A DNA stretch of 64,000 bases from DATFTE01 sp963840665 (GTDB lineage: Bacteria > Acidobacteriota > Terriglobia > Terriglobales > Acidobacteriaceae), in the NCBI GenBank assembly GCA_963840665.1, contig CAWIZO010000008.1, positions 62,001-126,000 of the forward strand. The letters are read 5' to 3'. Below are positions 9,375 through 19,053 of the stretch, one piece after another; the stretch's first letter is position 1; the number at the start of each line of letters is the position of its first letter. The position numbers were made by a program, and so were the translations under genes. The notes beneath the pieces are model-generated. The model did not search any database. It saw only the letters and a list, made by a program, of their open reading frames with translations, and was not told where the DNA came from.

Positions 9375-11144
9375 ATGAAGCTTCTTTACGGCTACGCCAA
9401 GCACTATTGGAAACTAGTGTTGCTCGCTTTGCTGCTGGCAGCGACAAACCAGATTTTCTCCCTTCTCGATCCCGTGATCTTCCGGCATGTGATTGATAGC
9501 TACGCCACGAAATATCACCAGTACACGCAAGGACAGTTCATCCGGGGCGCGGGACTACTGCTGCTCGCGGCGGTTGGGGTCGCCTTTGTGTCGCGCGTGG
9601 CTAAGAACTTTCAGGACTACTACACCAACGTGATCGTGCAGCGCCTGGGAGCGAAGATTTATTCCGACGGTCTGCAGCACTCGTTGGAACTGCCTTACCA
9701 GGTATTCGAAGACCAGCGCAGTGGAGAAACCCTGGGCATTCTGCAAAAGGCACGCAGTGACGTCGAAAAATTCATTACCGCCGCAATTAACGTGATCTTC
9801 ATCTCGGTCATTGGCATTGTCTTTGTCATGATTTATGCCTTCCGGGTGCACTGGTCGATTGCTCCGGCATTTCTTGTGACTGTACCCCTGCTCGGAATCA
9901 TCAGTTCAGTGCTAAGCCGGAAGATCAAGAAAATCCAGAAGACCATCGTTGCCGAGACGACGGGCCTGGCAGGCTCGACGACGGAATCGCTGCGAAACAT
10001 CGAACTGGTAAAAAGTCTGGGTCTGGCGCAGCAGGAAGTGGACCGGCTAAACGGAATTACTGAAAAGATCCTCAAACTGGAATTGAAGAAGGTGAAGTAT
10101 ATCCGCAGCCTGAGCTTCATCCAGGGCACCTCAGTCAATGCGTTGCGTACCAGCATCCTGTTCCTGATGCTCTACTTGATCTTCCGGCAGGAGATCACGA
10201 TCGGACAGTTCTTCTCATTGATGATCTATTCGTTTTACATCTTCACTCCGTTGCAGGAACTAGGAAACGTCATCAATATTTACCGGGAGACTGAAGTATC
10301 GCTGCAGAATTTCCAGAAGATTCTCGACACGCCACGCGATCCGAAGCCCCTGAATCCTGAGCCGCTGGAAGAACTGATGACGCTCACCTTTGAGAAAGTG
10401 AGCTTTCAGCATCAGAGCTCTTCGGTGCTCGCCTTGGACGAGATTACTTTCGGCGCGGCGCGGGGAGACACCGTGGCGTTCGTCGGCCCTTCCGGCGCCG
10501 GCAAATCGACGCTGGTAAAGCTCCTAGTGGGCTTATATCCGCCAAAGTCTGGAGAGATTCTTTATAACGGAATTCCCTCGGACCGGGTGGACCTGGACCT
10601 GCTTCGTGAGAAAATCGGCTTCGTCACCCAAGACACCCAGCTTTTCTCTGGTTCCATCCGGGAAAACCTGCTCTTCGTCAATCCGAATGCGACTGACGAA
10701 GAATGCATGCAAGTGTTGCACCAGGCCGCAACGCAGAGTTTGCTGTCCCGCGCCGACCGCGGGCTGGATACGCTCATCGGAGAAGGCGGAGTAAAGGTGT
10801 CGGGCGGTGAGAAGCAGCGCCTCTCGATTGCGCGGGCTCTCCTACGTCATCCGCAGCTTCTGGTATTTGACGAGGCGACATCCTCTCTTGATTCGCTCAC
10901 GGAGGAGGAGATCAGCCGCACCATCCGCGAAGTCGCCACAAATCAGGAAGCGATTACCATCTTGATCGCCCATCGCTTATCCACGGTGATGCACGCAGAC
11001 TGTATTTACGTATTAGAGTGTGGTCACATCGTGGAATCGGGCCGTCACGAAGACCTGCTCGCGCAGAAGGGTTTGTACTACGCGATGTGGCGACAGCAAG
11101 TGGGCGAGCGCGAGATGCAGAGACTTTCTAGCGGAGGGAAGTAA
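9375..11144 (+). CDS. ABC transporter, fused membrane and ATP-binding domains (exporter type)
   Basis: The 589-residue half-transporter has six membrane segments in residues 1-310 and an ATPase domain from about 335. GPSGAGKST is the Walker A motif, VSGGEKQRLSIARALL the signature, and LLVFDEATSSLDS the Walker B/D-loop, followed by an H-loop in LIAHRLSTV. This is the MsbA/LmrA-type exporter layout, working as a homodimer. The substrate cannot be told from sequence; lipids, peptides or drugs are all possible. It stands alone, divergent from the molybdoenzyme operon, with a hairpin at its start codon. Confidence 0.92.
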   Translation: MKLLYGYAKHYWKLVLLALLLAATNQIFSLLDPVIFRHVIDSYATKYHQYTQGQFIRGAGLLLLAAVGVAFVSRVAKNFQDYYTNVIVQRLGAKIYSDGLQHSLELPYQVFEDQRSGETLGILQKARSDVEKFITAAINVIFISVIGIVFVMIYAFRVHWSIAPAFLVTVPLLGIISSVLSRKIKKIQKTIVAETTGLAGSTTESLRNIELVKSLGLAQQEVDRLNGITEKILKLELKKVKYIRSLSFIQGTSVNALRTSILFLMLYLIFRQEITIGQFFSLMIYSFYIFTPLQELGNVINIYRETEVSLQNFQKILDTPRDPKPLNPEPLEELMTLTFEKVSFQHQSSSVLALDEITFGAARGDTVAFVGPSGAGKSTLVKLLVGLYPPKSGEILYNGIPSDRVDLDLLREKIGFVTQDTQLFSGSIRENLLFVNPNATDEECMQVLHQAATQSLLSRADRGLDTLIGEGGVKVSGGEKQRLSIARALLRHPQLLVFDEATSSLDSLTEEEISRTIREVATNQEAITILIAHRLSTVMHADCIYVLECGHIVESGRHEDLLAQKGLYYAMWRQQVGEREMQRLSSGGK

Positions 11145-11415
11145 CCGCTATTGCAGGGCCACCGAGGGAATTCCAAGCCGGACGGCCGCCGCGAAAGCGA
11201 AGCGAGAACTCAGCTCGCGCTCATCGACGAAATGTAGATCAACTCATTTTTGCGAAGGCAGCTCAGCATCGCAGGATTCCACGCCACGGTCTCTTTTCGA
11301 GTCTCGACCGGCCCTGCCAGATAGCCTTTAATCGCCGATTAGGTGGAGTTGCTGCCCGTGTAATACGATCACCGGTCGGCTCCTGTGAGCCAGAGAAGCG
11401 AAGTGAGGCGCAAGG

Positions 11416-12990
11416 ATGAGCGAGGACGAACCATCCGGGCATGTTACGAGGCGCGAATTTATGACCACGACCGGTAAATTCTCTGCGACGGCAGCTGCAG
11501 GCCTCATGTTTGGAAAGCTTGGGTCGGTGGCTCCCGAAGCGTCGGGACCATTGTCGCCAGTGGTGGCCAAGAACGCAGCCGATCTGTCCAATCTGATTCG
11601 CTCAAAGCGAGTGTCCTGTCGAGAAGTGATGACGGCGTATCTCGATCAAATCGATCGTTTCAATCCCAAAGTCAACGCGATCGTATCGCTGCAGAGCCGG
11701 GATGGATTGCTGCAACAGGCGGATGAACGCGACCAGCAGCTGGCCCGGGGCGACTACAAAGGGTGGATGCATGGTTTTCCTCACGCAGTTAAAGATCTCG
11801 CCGCGACCAAAGGCATTCGCACCACGCGGGGCTCGCCGTTAGCCGACACGGTGCCACAAAAAGACGCACTGTTCGTTGAGCGATTGAAACGAAGCGGCGC
11901 CATTATCATCGGGAAGACGAACGCTCCTGAATTCGGACTCGGGTCGCAGACTTACAATTCGATTTTCGGAACCACTCTCAACGCCTACTCGCAATCAAAG
12001 TGTGCGGGCGGCAGCAGCGGCGGAGCGGCGGTGTCACTGGCGCTCCGCATGGTTCCAGTAGCCGACGGCAGTGACATGATGGGATCCCTGCGGAATCCTG
12101 CCGCTTTCAACAATGTCATTGGATTCCGGCCATCGTTCGGACGCGTCCCTTCAGCTGGAGATACGGAGTTGTTCTTCGAAACGTTGAGCACCGCGGGTGC
12201 TATGGGGAGGAGTGTTACCGATGTTGCCATGCTGTTGTCAGTGATGGCGGGTTCGGATGCGCGAGCGCCGTTTGCGATCGAAGAAAACCCCGCACAATTT
12301 GCCGATCCGTTGAAGCGAGACTTCAAGGGCACGCGCCTGGGATGGATGGGAAATTACAACGGCTATCTCGCGATGGAACCTCGCATCATGGAATTGTGCG
12401 AGAGTTCATTCAAGGCATTCGAATCGATTGGCTGCAGCGTTGACTCGGTTCAACCCGATTTCCCTGCGGAAAAGATGTGGCAGAGTTGGCTTACACTTCG
12501 CCATTGGCTGACGGCGGGAGACTTGGGGGAATTTTACAAGGACCCGTCGAAGCGAGAAAAGTTGAAACCGGAGGTGCAATGGGAGATTGAGGGCGGCCTC
12601 AATCTCACCGCAGCCGAAGTCTACGCAGCTTCGGTCACTCGGTCGGAATGGTATCGCGCAATGGGCAAGCTGTTCGAGACTTACGATTACTTGTTGCTGC
12701 CGAGCGCGCAGGTGTTTCCCTTCGATGCGCAAACGCACTGGCCGAAGGAAATCAACGGCAAGAAGATGGACACCTACCATCGGTGGATGGAAGTAGTGAT
12801 TGGCGGGTCGTTGTCAGGCCACCCCGTCATCGATGTTCCCGTGGGTTTCAACCCTGCGGGCCTTCCGATGGGAATGCAGATCATTGGGAAGAGCCACGCC
12901 GACCTCGCGGTGCTTCAAATCGCATACGCATACGAACAAGCCACGAATTGGGTCGCGAACCATCTGCCTCCGCTGTTGCAATCGGCCTGA
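11416..12990 (+). CDS. Amidase-signature family hydrolase with Tat signal
   Basis: The 524-residue protein starts with a twin-arginine signal (TRREFMTTTGKFSATAAAG, arginines at 12-13), so it should be exported folded. The amidase-signature catalytic set is visible: the Lys in HAVKDLAATKG, the GGSSGGAAVSLAL loop, and the Ser in SDMMGSLRNPAAF. Members hydrolyse amides of amino acids, aryl or alkyl groups, or act in GatA. The Tat signal and the DMMGSLR variant point to a periplasmic amidase of unknown substrate rather than GatA. It is monocistronic, with 271 bases upstream that hold no gene. Confidence 0.9.
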   Translation: MSEDEPSGHVTRREFMTTTGKFSATAAAGLMFGKLGSVAPEASGPLSPVVAKNAADLSNLIRSKRVSCREVMTAYLDQIDRFNPKVNAIVSLQSRDGLLQQADERDQQLARGDYKGWMHGFPHAVKDLAATKGIRTTRGSPLADTVPQKDALFVERLKRSGAIIIGKTNAPEFGLGSQTYNSIFGTTLNAYSQSKCAGGSSGGAAVSLALRMVPVADGSDMMGSLRNPAAFNNVIGFRPSFGRVPSAGDTELFFETLSTAGAMGRSVTDVAMLLSVMAGSDARAPFAIEENPAQFADPLKRDFKGTRLGWMGNYNGYLAMEPRIMELCESSFKAFESIGCSVDSVQPDFPAEKMWQSWLTLRHWLTAGDLGEFYKDPSKREKLKPEVQWEIEGGLNLTAAEVYAASVTRSEWYRAMGKLFETYDYLLLPSAQVFPFDAQTHWPKEINGKKMDTYHRWMEVVIGGSLSGHPVIDVPVGFNPAGLPMGMQIIGKSHADLAVLQIAYAYEQATNWVANHLPPLLQSA

Positions 12991-13005
12991 AGAAGCCGCA
13001 TCAGC

Positions 13006-15840
13006 CTATTCCGGGCCAGAGGCAACAGGCCGGGTGGCGTTTTCTTCCAGAATCGCCTGCCAGTTCAGAATCGCGTTCCAAACCAGCCGGTGATCGCCGC
13101 GATTCAAATCGCGGTGCATAGGATTGAAGTTAAACGTGATGACATGCCCACGACCTACGGGTGTGTCCAAAATCGCGGGACGCCCGATCAGTTGACTCTC
13201 TCCCCACGCTTGCCCACTCACCACGAACGGCTGTCCGTCCTGCGCGCCCCACTCCATCACGATGTCTGTGCGGTCGGTGGGGCCGTCGAGGCAAGTGGTG
13301 CAGTAGGCCATGCGCAACCAGCGGCGCGGGGTGTCATAGAGTGGAAAATTCTGCCGGAACACCCATGTTTCCACTGGATAGCCGTATGCCAGCGGATGCT
13401 CGGGACGATCGAAAGTCACGCGCACGTGCGCGCCCGGAGTGCGAGTGGCAGCTTCCTGCGCGGCTGCCGCAGACTCAGTACCTCCGCCCTGGCTGCTGCG
13501 CGGAACTCCACCTGAAGACCGCCGTACACCACGCACGATGCCGCCCTCTAAGGCAAGCATGGAGCCGCTGCCGAGCGTCACCATGAGGCCGCCGCTATCC
13601 ACGAACTTCTGGATCATCGCCAACCCTTCGTATCCGATACCACCGGTAATATCGTCAGATTCCGCGGGCGTGCCGAAGCTTGGTGTCTGCGGAGTTTTCT
13701 TGAAAGGCATCGGTCCCCAGGCTTTCGGCAATCCGACGATTTGTTCCGCGAGTTCGAGGTCGACGTGGCCATAAAGGAAAATGTCGATTTGATCGCGCAG
13801 ATTTCCTTTGCGTATGTCTTCATCGCGAAGATAGGTGTACGGCACTTTGCGCTGGTCAAGGATGTAACGAATCCATCCGATGGAATCGGTGTCGGCCCAG
13901 GGCACCCAGAGGCCGAGGCGAGGGGTCTTTTCGCTGTGGGTGGCGACTTCAGGTTCCGTCGCGGCTTCTGTGAAATCGAGCCCGAGTTCCGCGGCGACAG
14001 TGTGAATCGCGTCAGGCAAGCTCGCTTGTGGTGGAAGAATCCACGATCCTTCGGGATATTCCGTTCCTCCGTTGGTGAACGGATGCTCCGCGACTTTGAT
14101 CACGAATCGTGACAGGCGATAGCGAGCCGCGAGCAGACTCTCCTGGCCGGTATCTTTTAGTAGAAAAACAGGCCCCGATCCCGCGACGTTGCCTGCCGGA
14201 TGCGGCGTTTCCGTCAGTGGCGTCAGAGTTGCAGAACGAACGGAGGCGTCGGCGGTCGCGATGGCCTGTAGATGATAGTGGGCGGGAAATTCCCACGAAA
14301 CGTCATCGTAGGGTTCGCCGCCGTCCTTCGGATAGTGCTGCGGGGTGAGCAGATCAACGGCGTAGTTGCGATAAGGCTGATCAAGACGGACGATGTAAGT
14401 TCCGGCAGGAAAATCTCCGTCTTTCAAGTGCACGGACGACTGCAAGCGGCCAACTTCAATGTGTTGCGCGAGAAGGCGGCCTACCATCTGCGCCACGCGC
14501 ATGCGATCGCCCTGATCTTCGGGAATGAGAATTGCGTAGGGCGCCTCGTTCACACCTTTTTGCCAGGAATTCCAATTCTTCTTGTAGAAGTTGCGCAGCA
14601 TCTCTTTCGAATTGCGGGCGGAATAATCGAGCGCCATGAGCGCTCCGGTCTCCTGGTAGTTGAGATTATCGCGAGCTGACCAGAGGATCTGCGGCGGAGG
14701 CGGCACCAGGTCGTACCACTCGGGGCGAGTACGCTTCGCGCTGATCACACGCTTCATGGTCTCGGCGCTTCCGTTCCCGAAGGTTTCGTAGCCGCGCCCA
14801 ATGCTGTTGTGGTTCATGGCTACGGAATCCAGATAGAGATGGCTGAAAGCCTCACCGAAGTTCCAGGTGGAGACTCCGGGCATGCCGAGAGCTGTCATCG
14901 TCTGCACTTCGTGAAAGCTGAGCTCAAGGAACTCGTCGTAAGTGATGGGATCAATGTTGGGGTTGTAAGGCCCAGTGCCGTTCCACGTCATCATCAGCGG
15001 ACTGCCTTCGTGCAAATCATGGACTACTGTCGGGTGCCACTCGTGAAACATGCGATGCACTGCCTTCGTGGTCTCATGCGTCTGCTGGTGCGTGTCACGA
15101 TTGATGTCGACGAAGGCGTATTTTGACCAGTAAGGCGGAGACTGTCGAGGAAGAGAAGCACGGTCGGTTTTCCCCTTCAAGTAGCGATAAAACCAGTCGA
15201 CCATCTTGTCGCGGCCATCAGGATTTGATACCGGGTTGACCAGCACGACCAGGTTCTGGCGGATGTTTTGAATCATGGGCTGTTCGGAAACCGCGAGGCG
15301 GTACGCTAGTTCCAGCATGGCCTCGGTCGAGCCGGTTTCGTCCGAATGCAACGCAGCATTGAAGTAATAGATCGGGCGCGCTGAAGCGATCAGTTGCTCT
15401 GATGCGGGCAGATCAGTGCGTCTTGGGTCGGCCAGCGCCGCGGTCGCCGACTTCAGTCGATCGAGATCCCGAATGCCTGACTCATCGGCAATCGCGACCA
15501 TCAGGATCTCTCGTCCTTCTTCGCTCTGGCCCAGGGTGAAGACCCGGACGCGAGGCGAGGCTGCTGCCAGAGCGCGGCAGTAGGCATAGGCTTTGGCGGT
15601 TCCCACCAGTTCACCCGGCGCCCCGGGAATCCTCCCCAGAAAAGCCATCGGGGATGGCACGGTCGATGACTGTGGCAGATACGCCACCCAGGGTGAGACG
15701 TAATGCGGATCGGTCGTGGCCGAAGCGATGGCCTGAATGGAGCCCGGTTCCGGCGTGTCAGGAGCAGCGTTTACTTGCGCATGAGATTGAACCGCCAGGT
15801 ACGACACGACCGCTAACGTGACCATTGCAAACCGGGACAT
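13006..15840 (-). CDS. M14 family zinc carboxypeptidase, secreted
   Basis: The start is taken at ATG 15840, not the in-frame codon at 15864, because GGAGG lies five bases upstream and the protein then begins with a clean signal peptide (MSRFAMVTLAVVSYLAVQSHAQ). The 944-residue product has an M14 domain in its first third. ALHSDETGSTE supplies the HxxE zinc ligands near residues 165-168, and the third ligand is probably a His within DLHEGSPLM. The C-terminal part resembles glutamine-amidotransferase-like regions found in large acidobacterial and Bacteroidetes M14 proteins. It probably trims extracellular peptides. It converges on the amidase gene with a 15-base gap. Confidence 0.88.
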   Translation of the reverse strand: MSRFAMVTLAVVSYLAVQSHAQVNAAPDTPEPGSIQAIASATTDPHYVSPWVAYLPQSSTVPSPMAFLGRIPGAPGELVGTAKAYAYCRALAAASPRVRVFTLGQSEEGREILMVAIADESGIRDLDRLKSATAALADPRRTDLPASEQLIASARPIYYFNAALHSDETGSTEAMLELAYRLAVSEQPMIQNIRQNLVVLVNPVSNPDGRDKMVDWFYRYLKGKTDRASLPRQSPPYWSKYAFVDINRDTHQQTHETTKAVHRMFHEWHPTVVHDLHEGSPLMMTWNGTGPYNPNIDPITYDEFLELSFHEVQTMTALGMPGVSTWNFGEAFSHLYLDSVAMNHNSIGRGYETFGNGSAETMKRVISAKRTRPEWYDLVPPPPQILWSARDNLNYQETGALMALDYSARNSKEMLRNFYKKNWNSWQKGVNEAPYAILIPEDQGDRMRVAQMVGRLLAQHIEVGRLQSSVHLKDGDFPAGTYIVRLDQPYRNYAVDLLTPQHYPKDGGEPYDDVSWEFPAHYHLQAIATADASVRSATLTPLTETPHPAGNVAGSGPVFLLKDTGQESLLAARYRLSRFVIKVAEHPFTNGGTEYPEGSWILPPQASLPDAIHTVAAELGLDFTEAATEPEVATHSEKTPRLGLWVPWADTDSIGWIRYILDQRKVPYTYLRDEDIRKGNLRDQIDIFLYGHVDLELAEQIVGLPKAWGPMPFKKTPQTPSFGTPAESDDITGGIGYEGLAMIQKFVDSGGLMVTLGSGSMLALEGGIVRGVRRSSGGVPRSSQGGGTESAAAAQEAATRTPGAHVRVTFDRPEHPLAYGYPVETWVFRQNFPLYDTPRRWLRMAYCTTCLDGPTDRTDIVMEWGAQDGQPFVVSGQAWGESQLIGRPAILDTPVGRGHVITFNFNPMHRDLNRGDHRLVWNAILNWQAILEENATRPVASGPE

Positions 15841-15995
15841 GCGAGCCTCCGCCCTCGCGAACAACGTTGCTTCTGGCTTTTGATGGCGAGGGCGAAAGCG
15901 AGTTTACTACGGGCGATCAGGAAAGACGTGGCTCCTGCATCCTGAACATGCTAGGCTGTGGCCCCGCAGGAGGGCGTTGCCGCTAGGAGGACGCT

Positions 15996-17765
15996 ATGCA
16001 TTGGACCCAGGTCTACGATCCGCTTGGTCACTGGTGGTTATCGACAGCAGTTGCAGCCCTTCCGATCGTCGTGCTCTTTAGTTTGCTGGCCGGCCTCAAA
16101 GTCAAGCCGCACTGGTGCGCGATGGCGGGAGCACTTACCGCGATTACCGTCGCGGTCCTGTTCTTTCACATGCCTCTTCTGCTGGCCGCGGCGAGTTTTA
16201 CTTACGGAGTGGCCTTCGGCATTCTAAAAATCTCATGGATTGTGCTGGCCGCGGTTTATCTCTACGACATTTCAGTTGAGACGGGCCAGTTTGAAATCAT
16301 GAAGGAATCCGTGGCAGGGATCACGGCCGATAGGCGCCTGCAGGTTTTGTTGGTGGCTTTTTGCTTTGGCGCTTTCATCGAAGGCGCCGCCGGATTCGGC
16401 GCTCCCGTGGCGATTGCAGGGGCTTTCATGATCGGGTTGGGGTTCAAGCCATTTCACGCGGCCGCTCTGAATCTGATTGCCAACACCGCGCCTGTAGCCT
16501 GGGGGGCGATCGGTACGCCCGTACATACGCTTGCCGCTGTCACGGCTCTGCCCGAATCTGATCTCAACGCGATGATCGGTCGCATTCTTCCGTTCACGGC
16601 CGTGATCGTCCCTTTCTGGCTGGTTCGAACCATGGTGGGTTGGGAGGAAACCTTCGAGGTCCTTCCCGCGATCACGGTCGTCGGGTTCTCGTTCGGCCTG
16701 ACCCAATACTTCTGGTCCAATCACGTTGACAGTAATCTCGTGGATATCATGGGCGGCGTAGTGTCGATTCTGGCCCTGCTCATATTTCTCCGTTTTTGGA
16801 AACCGAAGAAGATTTGGCGCTTTGAATACGACGAAAAGGCAGCGCCACTGCCACCTCCGAGCCAAGGGGTTGACGATCAAGTCGGAGGCCACTGGGATGC
16901 CAATGAGTTCGATGGATATTCAAGGACGCGGAGTTATCCGCTCTCGAAAGTTCTAAAGGCTTGGATGCCGTTCGCGATCTTGTCGGTGTTTGTGCTGCTC
17001 TGGGGTTTGCCATCGATCAAACTGGCAATGAACCGTGCGACAACCCCCGCTTTTGCTGTACACCTGCCGGACGGAAGCGTGCGCCCCGGGCCGCCAGGAT
17101 GGGACTTTCCGTACCTGCACAATGCGGTTTACCGATCCGCGCCCGTGGTGTCCAAACCGACCGCGGAGGCTGCCCGGTATGATTTCAACTGGCTGTCCGC
17201 AACCGGAACAGGCTGTTTTCTGGCGGCGCTAGTTTCCGGTCTTGCGCTCGGTCTGTCTCCCATGCGTCTGGCGAGAATATTCTGGCGAACGTTAGTACGA
17301 ATGCGCCTTGCAATGGTCGCGATATCGTTCATGCTGGGCCTGGGATATGTCACTCGCTACGCGGGACTCGATGCCGTATTGGGGTTGGCCTTCACTCGGA
17401 CCGGTTGGTTCTATCCGTTCTTTGGAACTTTCCTCGGTTGGCTAGGAGTGGCGCTTACTGGCAGTGACACTTCCTCAAACGCACTCTTCGGAAGCTTGCA
17501 GCGCATTACTTCCCAGCAATTGGGAATCGATCCCGTCCTCATGTGTGCAGCAAATAGTGCAGGTGGAGTGATGGGTAAAATGGTAGACGCGCAATCGATT
17601 ACCATAGCCACAGCGGCCACGGAGCAGGTTGGGAACGAAGGTGTTATTTTCCGCTTCGTCGTTTGGCATTCTGTCGCTCTCGGCTCGATCGTAGGCATTA
17701 TTGTCATGCTCTATGCTTACGTCTTCTCGCACGCCGTACCACATGGATTGACGTTCGTGAAGTGA
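15996..17765 (+). CDS. lctP: L-lactate permease
   Basis: The 589-residue membrane protein has 12 or more hydrophobic segments and the family hallmarks FCFGAFIEGAAGFGAPVAI near residue 125 and LGVALTGSDTSSNALFGSL near 485. These identify the LctP/LldP lactate permeases, which import lactate or glycolate with protons. A strong AGGAGG site precedes ATG 15996. The FMN-dependent lactate dehydrogenase gene starts 22 bases downstream, so uptake and oxidation are encoded as one operon. A loop of about 60 residues in the middle is longer than in E. coli LldP. Confidence 0.95.
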   Translation: MHWTQVYDPLGHWWLSTAVAALPIVVLFSLLAGLKVKPHWCAMAGALTAITVAVLFFHMPLLLAAASFTYGVAFGILKISWIVLAAVYLYDISVETGQFEIMKESVAGITADRRLQVLLVAFCFGAFIEGAAGFGAPVAIAGAFMIGLGFKPFHAAALNLIANTAPVAWGAIGTPVHTLAAVTALPESDLNAMIGRILPFTAVIVPFWLVRTMVGWEETFEVLPAITVVGFSFGLTQYFWSNHVDSNLVDIMGGVVSILALLIFLRFWKPKKIWRFEYDEKAAPLPPPSQGVDDQVGGHWDANEFDGYSRTRSYPLSKVLKAWMPFAILSVFVLLWGLPSIKLAMNRATTPAFAVHLPDGSVRPGPPGWDFPYLHNAVYRSAPVVSKPTAEAARYDFNWLSATGTGCFLAALVSGLALGLSPMRLARIFWRTLVRMRLAMVAISFMLGLGYVTRYAGLDAVLGLAFTRTGWFYPFFGTFLGWLGVALTGSDTSSNALFGSLQRITSQQLGIDPVLMCAANSAGGVMGKMVDAQSITIATAATEQVGNEGVIFRFVVWHSVALGSIVGIIVMLYAYVFSHAVPHGLTFVK

Positions 17766-17787
17766 GCCTACCAACAGCAGGAGTTTG

Positions 17788-18972
17788 ATGAGCAAAGGGT
17801 CCATGGTTGCGTCTCCGCGAGTCCTCAACGTCGCAGACTTGCGGACCATCGCGAAGAAACGCCTTCCCAGAGTTGTCTTCGATTACCTCGATGGCGGCGC
17901 CGACGGCGAGATTACGCTACGCGACAATTGCAGGATATTCGATGCCGTCACTTTCCGGCCGCGGCACGCGGTTGTCGTTCCTGGCTGCGATCTGCGAACA
18001 ACGGTGCTGGGTTCGGAAATCTCCTTTCCTGCCATGCTCGCTCCAGTCGGATATAGCCGACTGATGCATCCTGACGGCGAGCAAGGTGCCGCCCGAGCGG
18101 CCGGCGCTGCTGGCACCGGCTATATTCTCTCGACCATTTCCGGACACAAGCTAGAGGATGTTCGCGCCGCTTCGAAGGGTCCAGTCTGGTACCAGCTTTA
18201 CATTGTCGGAGGCCGGGAAGTCTCCGAAGGCACGATCGAACGTGCGCGCACGGCGGGATATTCGGCGCTGGTGGTGACGATCGATACGCCGGTAGCCGGG
18301 TTGCGTGAGCGCGATTACCGTAACGGCATGAATGCGCTCTTGAACGGAAACATCTTTCAGAAACTTCCGTATTTGCCTAATCTGTTGGCACATCCAGGTT
18401 GGCTGGCCGGATTTCTACGCGACGGAGGTGTCCCGAATCTGCCCAACATTGTGATTCCCGGACAAGGCGCGATGCCTCTCATCGATGTTGCCGCTGCTTT
18501 AGCGAAATCCGCGGTTACGTGGAGTGATCTGCGTTGGATCCGCGAAGCCTGGCGCGGTCCGATTGTCATCAAAGGTGTCTTAACGGCAGAGGACGCCCGG
18601 CTGGCCGTTGATGAAGGCGCTTCTGCAATTGTGGTGTCGAACCACGGCGGCCGCCAACTGGATCACTCGCCCCCCACGCTGAGAATATTGCCTGAGGTGG
18701 TTGCGGCCGTGAACAAGCAAGTGGAAGTGTTCATGGATGGCGGGATTCGCAGGGGTACGGATATCGTCAAAGCAGTTTGCCTGGGAGCAAGAGCAGTTCT
18801 GATGGGGCGCGCTTGCGCCTACGGTTTAGCGGCAGCAGGAGAAGCGGGCGTGGCGCGAGCCTTAGAGTTGTTACGCGCCGACGTGGAGCGGACCCTTAGG
18901 CTGCTGGGATGCGCTTCTGTCGCGCAACTGGATCGCTCATACCTGAATGTCCCCGCCTGGGACGGCTTCTGA
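17788..18972 (+). CDS. lldD: FMN-dependent L-lactate dehydrogenase / alpha-hydroxy-acid oxidase
   Basis: This 394-residue TIM-barrel flavoprotein has the family motifs VFDYLDGGADGE near the N terminus, PVWYQLYI in the middle, and SNHGGRQLDHSPPTL with the catalytic His. DGGIRRGTDIVKA is the FMN phosphate site. It oxidises L-lactate to pyruvate and passes electrons to quinones or oxygen. Its place right behind the lactate permease makes lactate the likeliest substrate. The start ATG 17788 is chosen over the preceding TTG because AGGAG lies four bases upstream. Confidence 0.93.
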   Translation: MSKGSMVASPRVLNVADLRTIAKKRLPRVVFDYLDGGADGEITLRDNCRIFDAVTFRPRHAVVVPGCDLRTTVLGSEISFPAMLAPVGYSRLMHPDGEQGAARAAGAAGTGYILSTISGHKLEDVRAASKGPVWYQLYIVGGREVSEGTIERARTAGYSALVVTIDTPVAGLRERDYRNGMNALLNGNIFQKLPYLPNLLAHPGWLAGFLRDGGVPNLPNIVIPGQGAMPLIDVAAALAKSAVTWSDLRWIREAWRGPIVIKGVLTAEDARLAVDEGASAIVVSNHGGRQLDHSPPTLRILPEVVAAVNKQVEVFMDGGIRRGTDIVKAVCLGARAVLMGRACAYGLAAAGEAGVARALELLRADVERTLRLLGCASVAQLDRSYLNVPAWDGF

Positions 18973-19053
18973 AGCGCAAGAATTCTGGAAAGAGAGTTGC
19001 GCTACCTGTGCCGATTTGATTTATTCTGCTCCTTCCGCCACGGAGACTGCCAA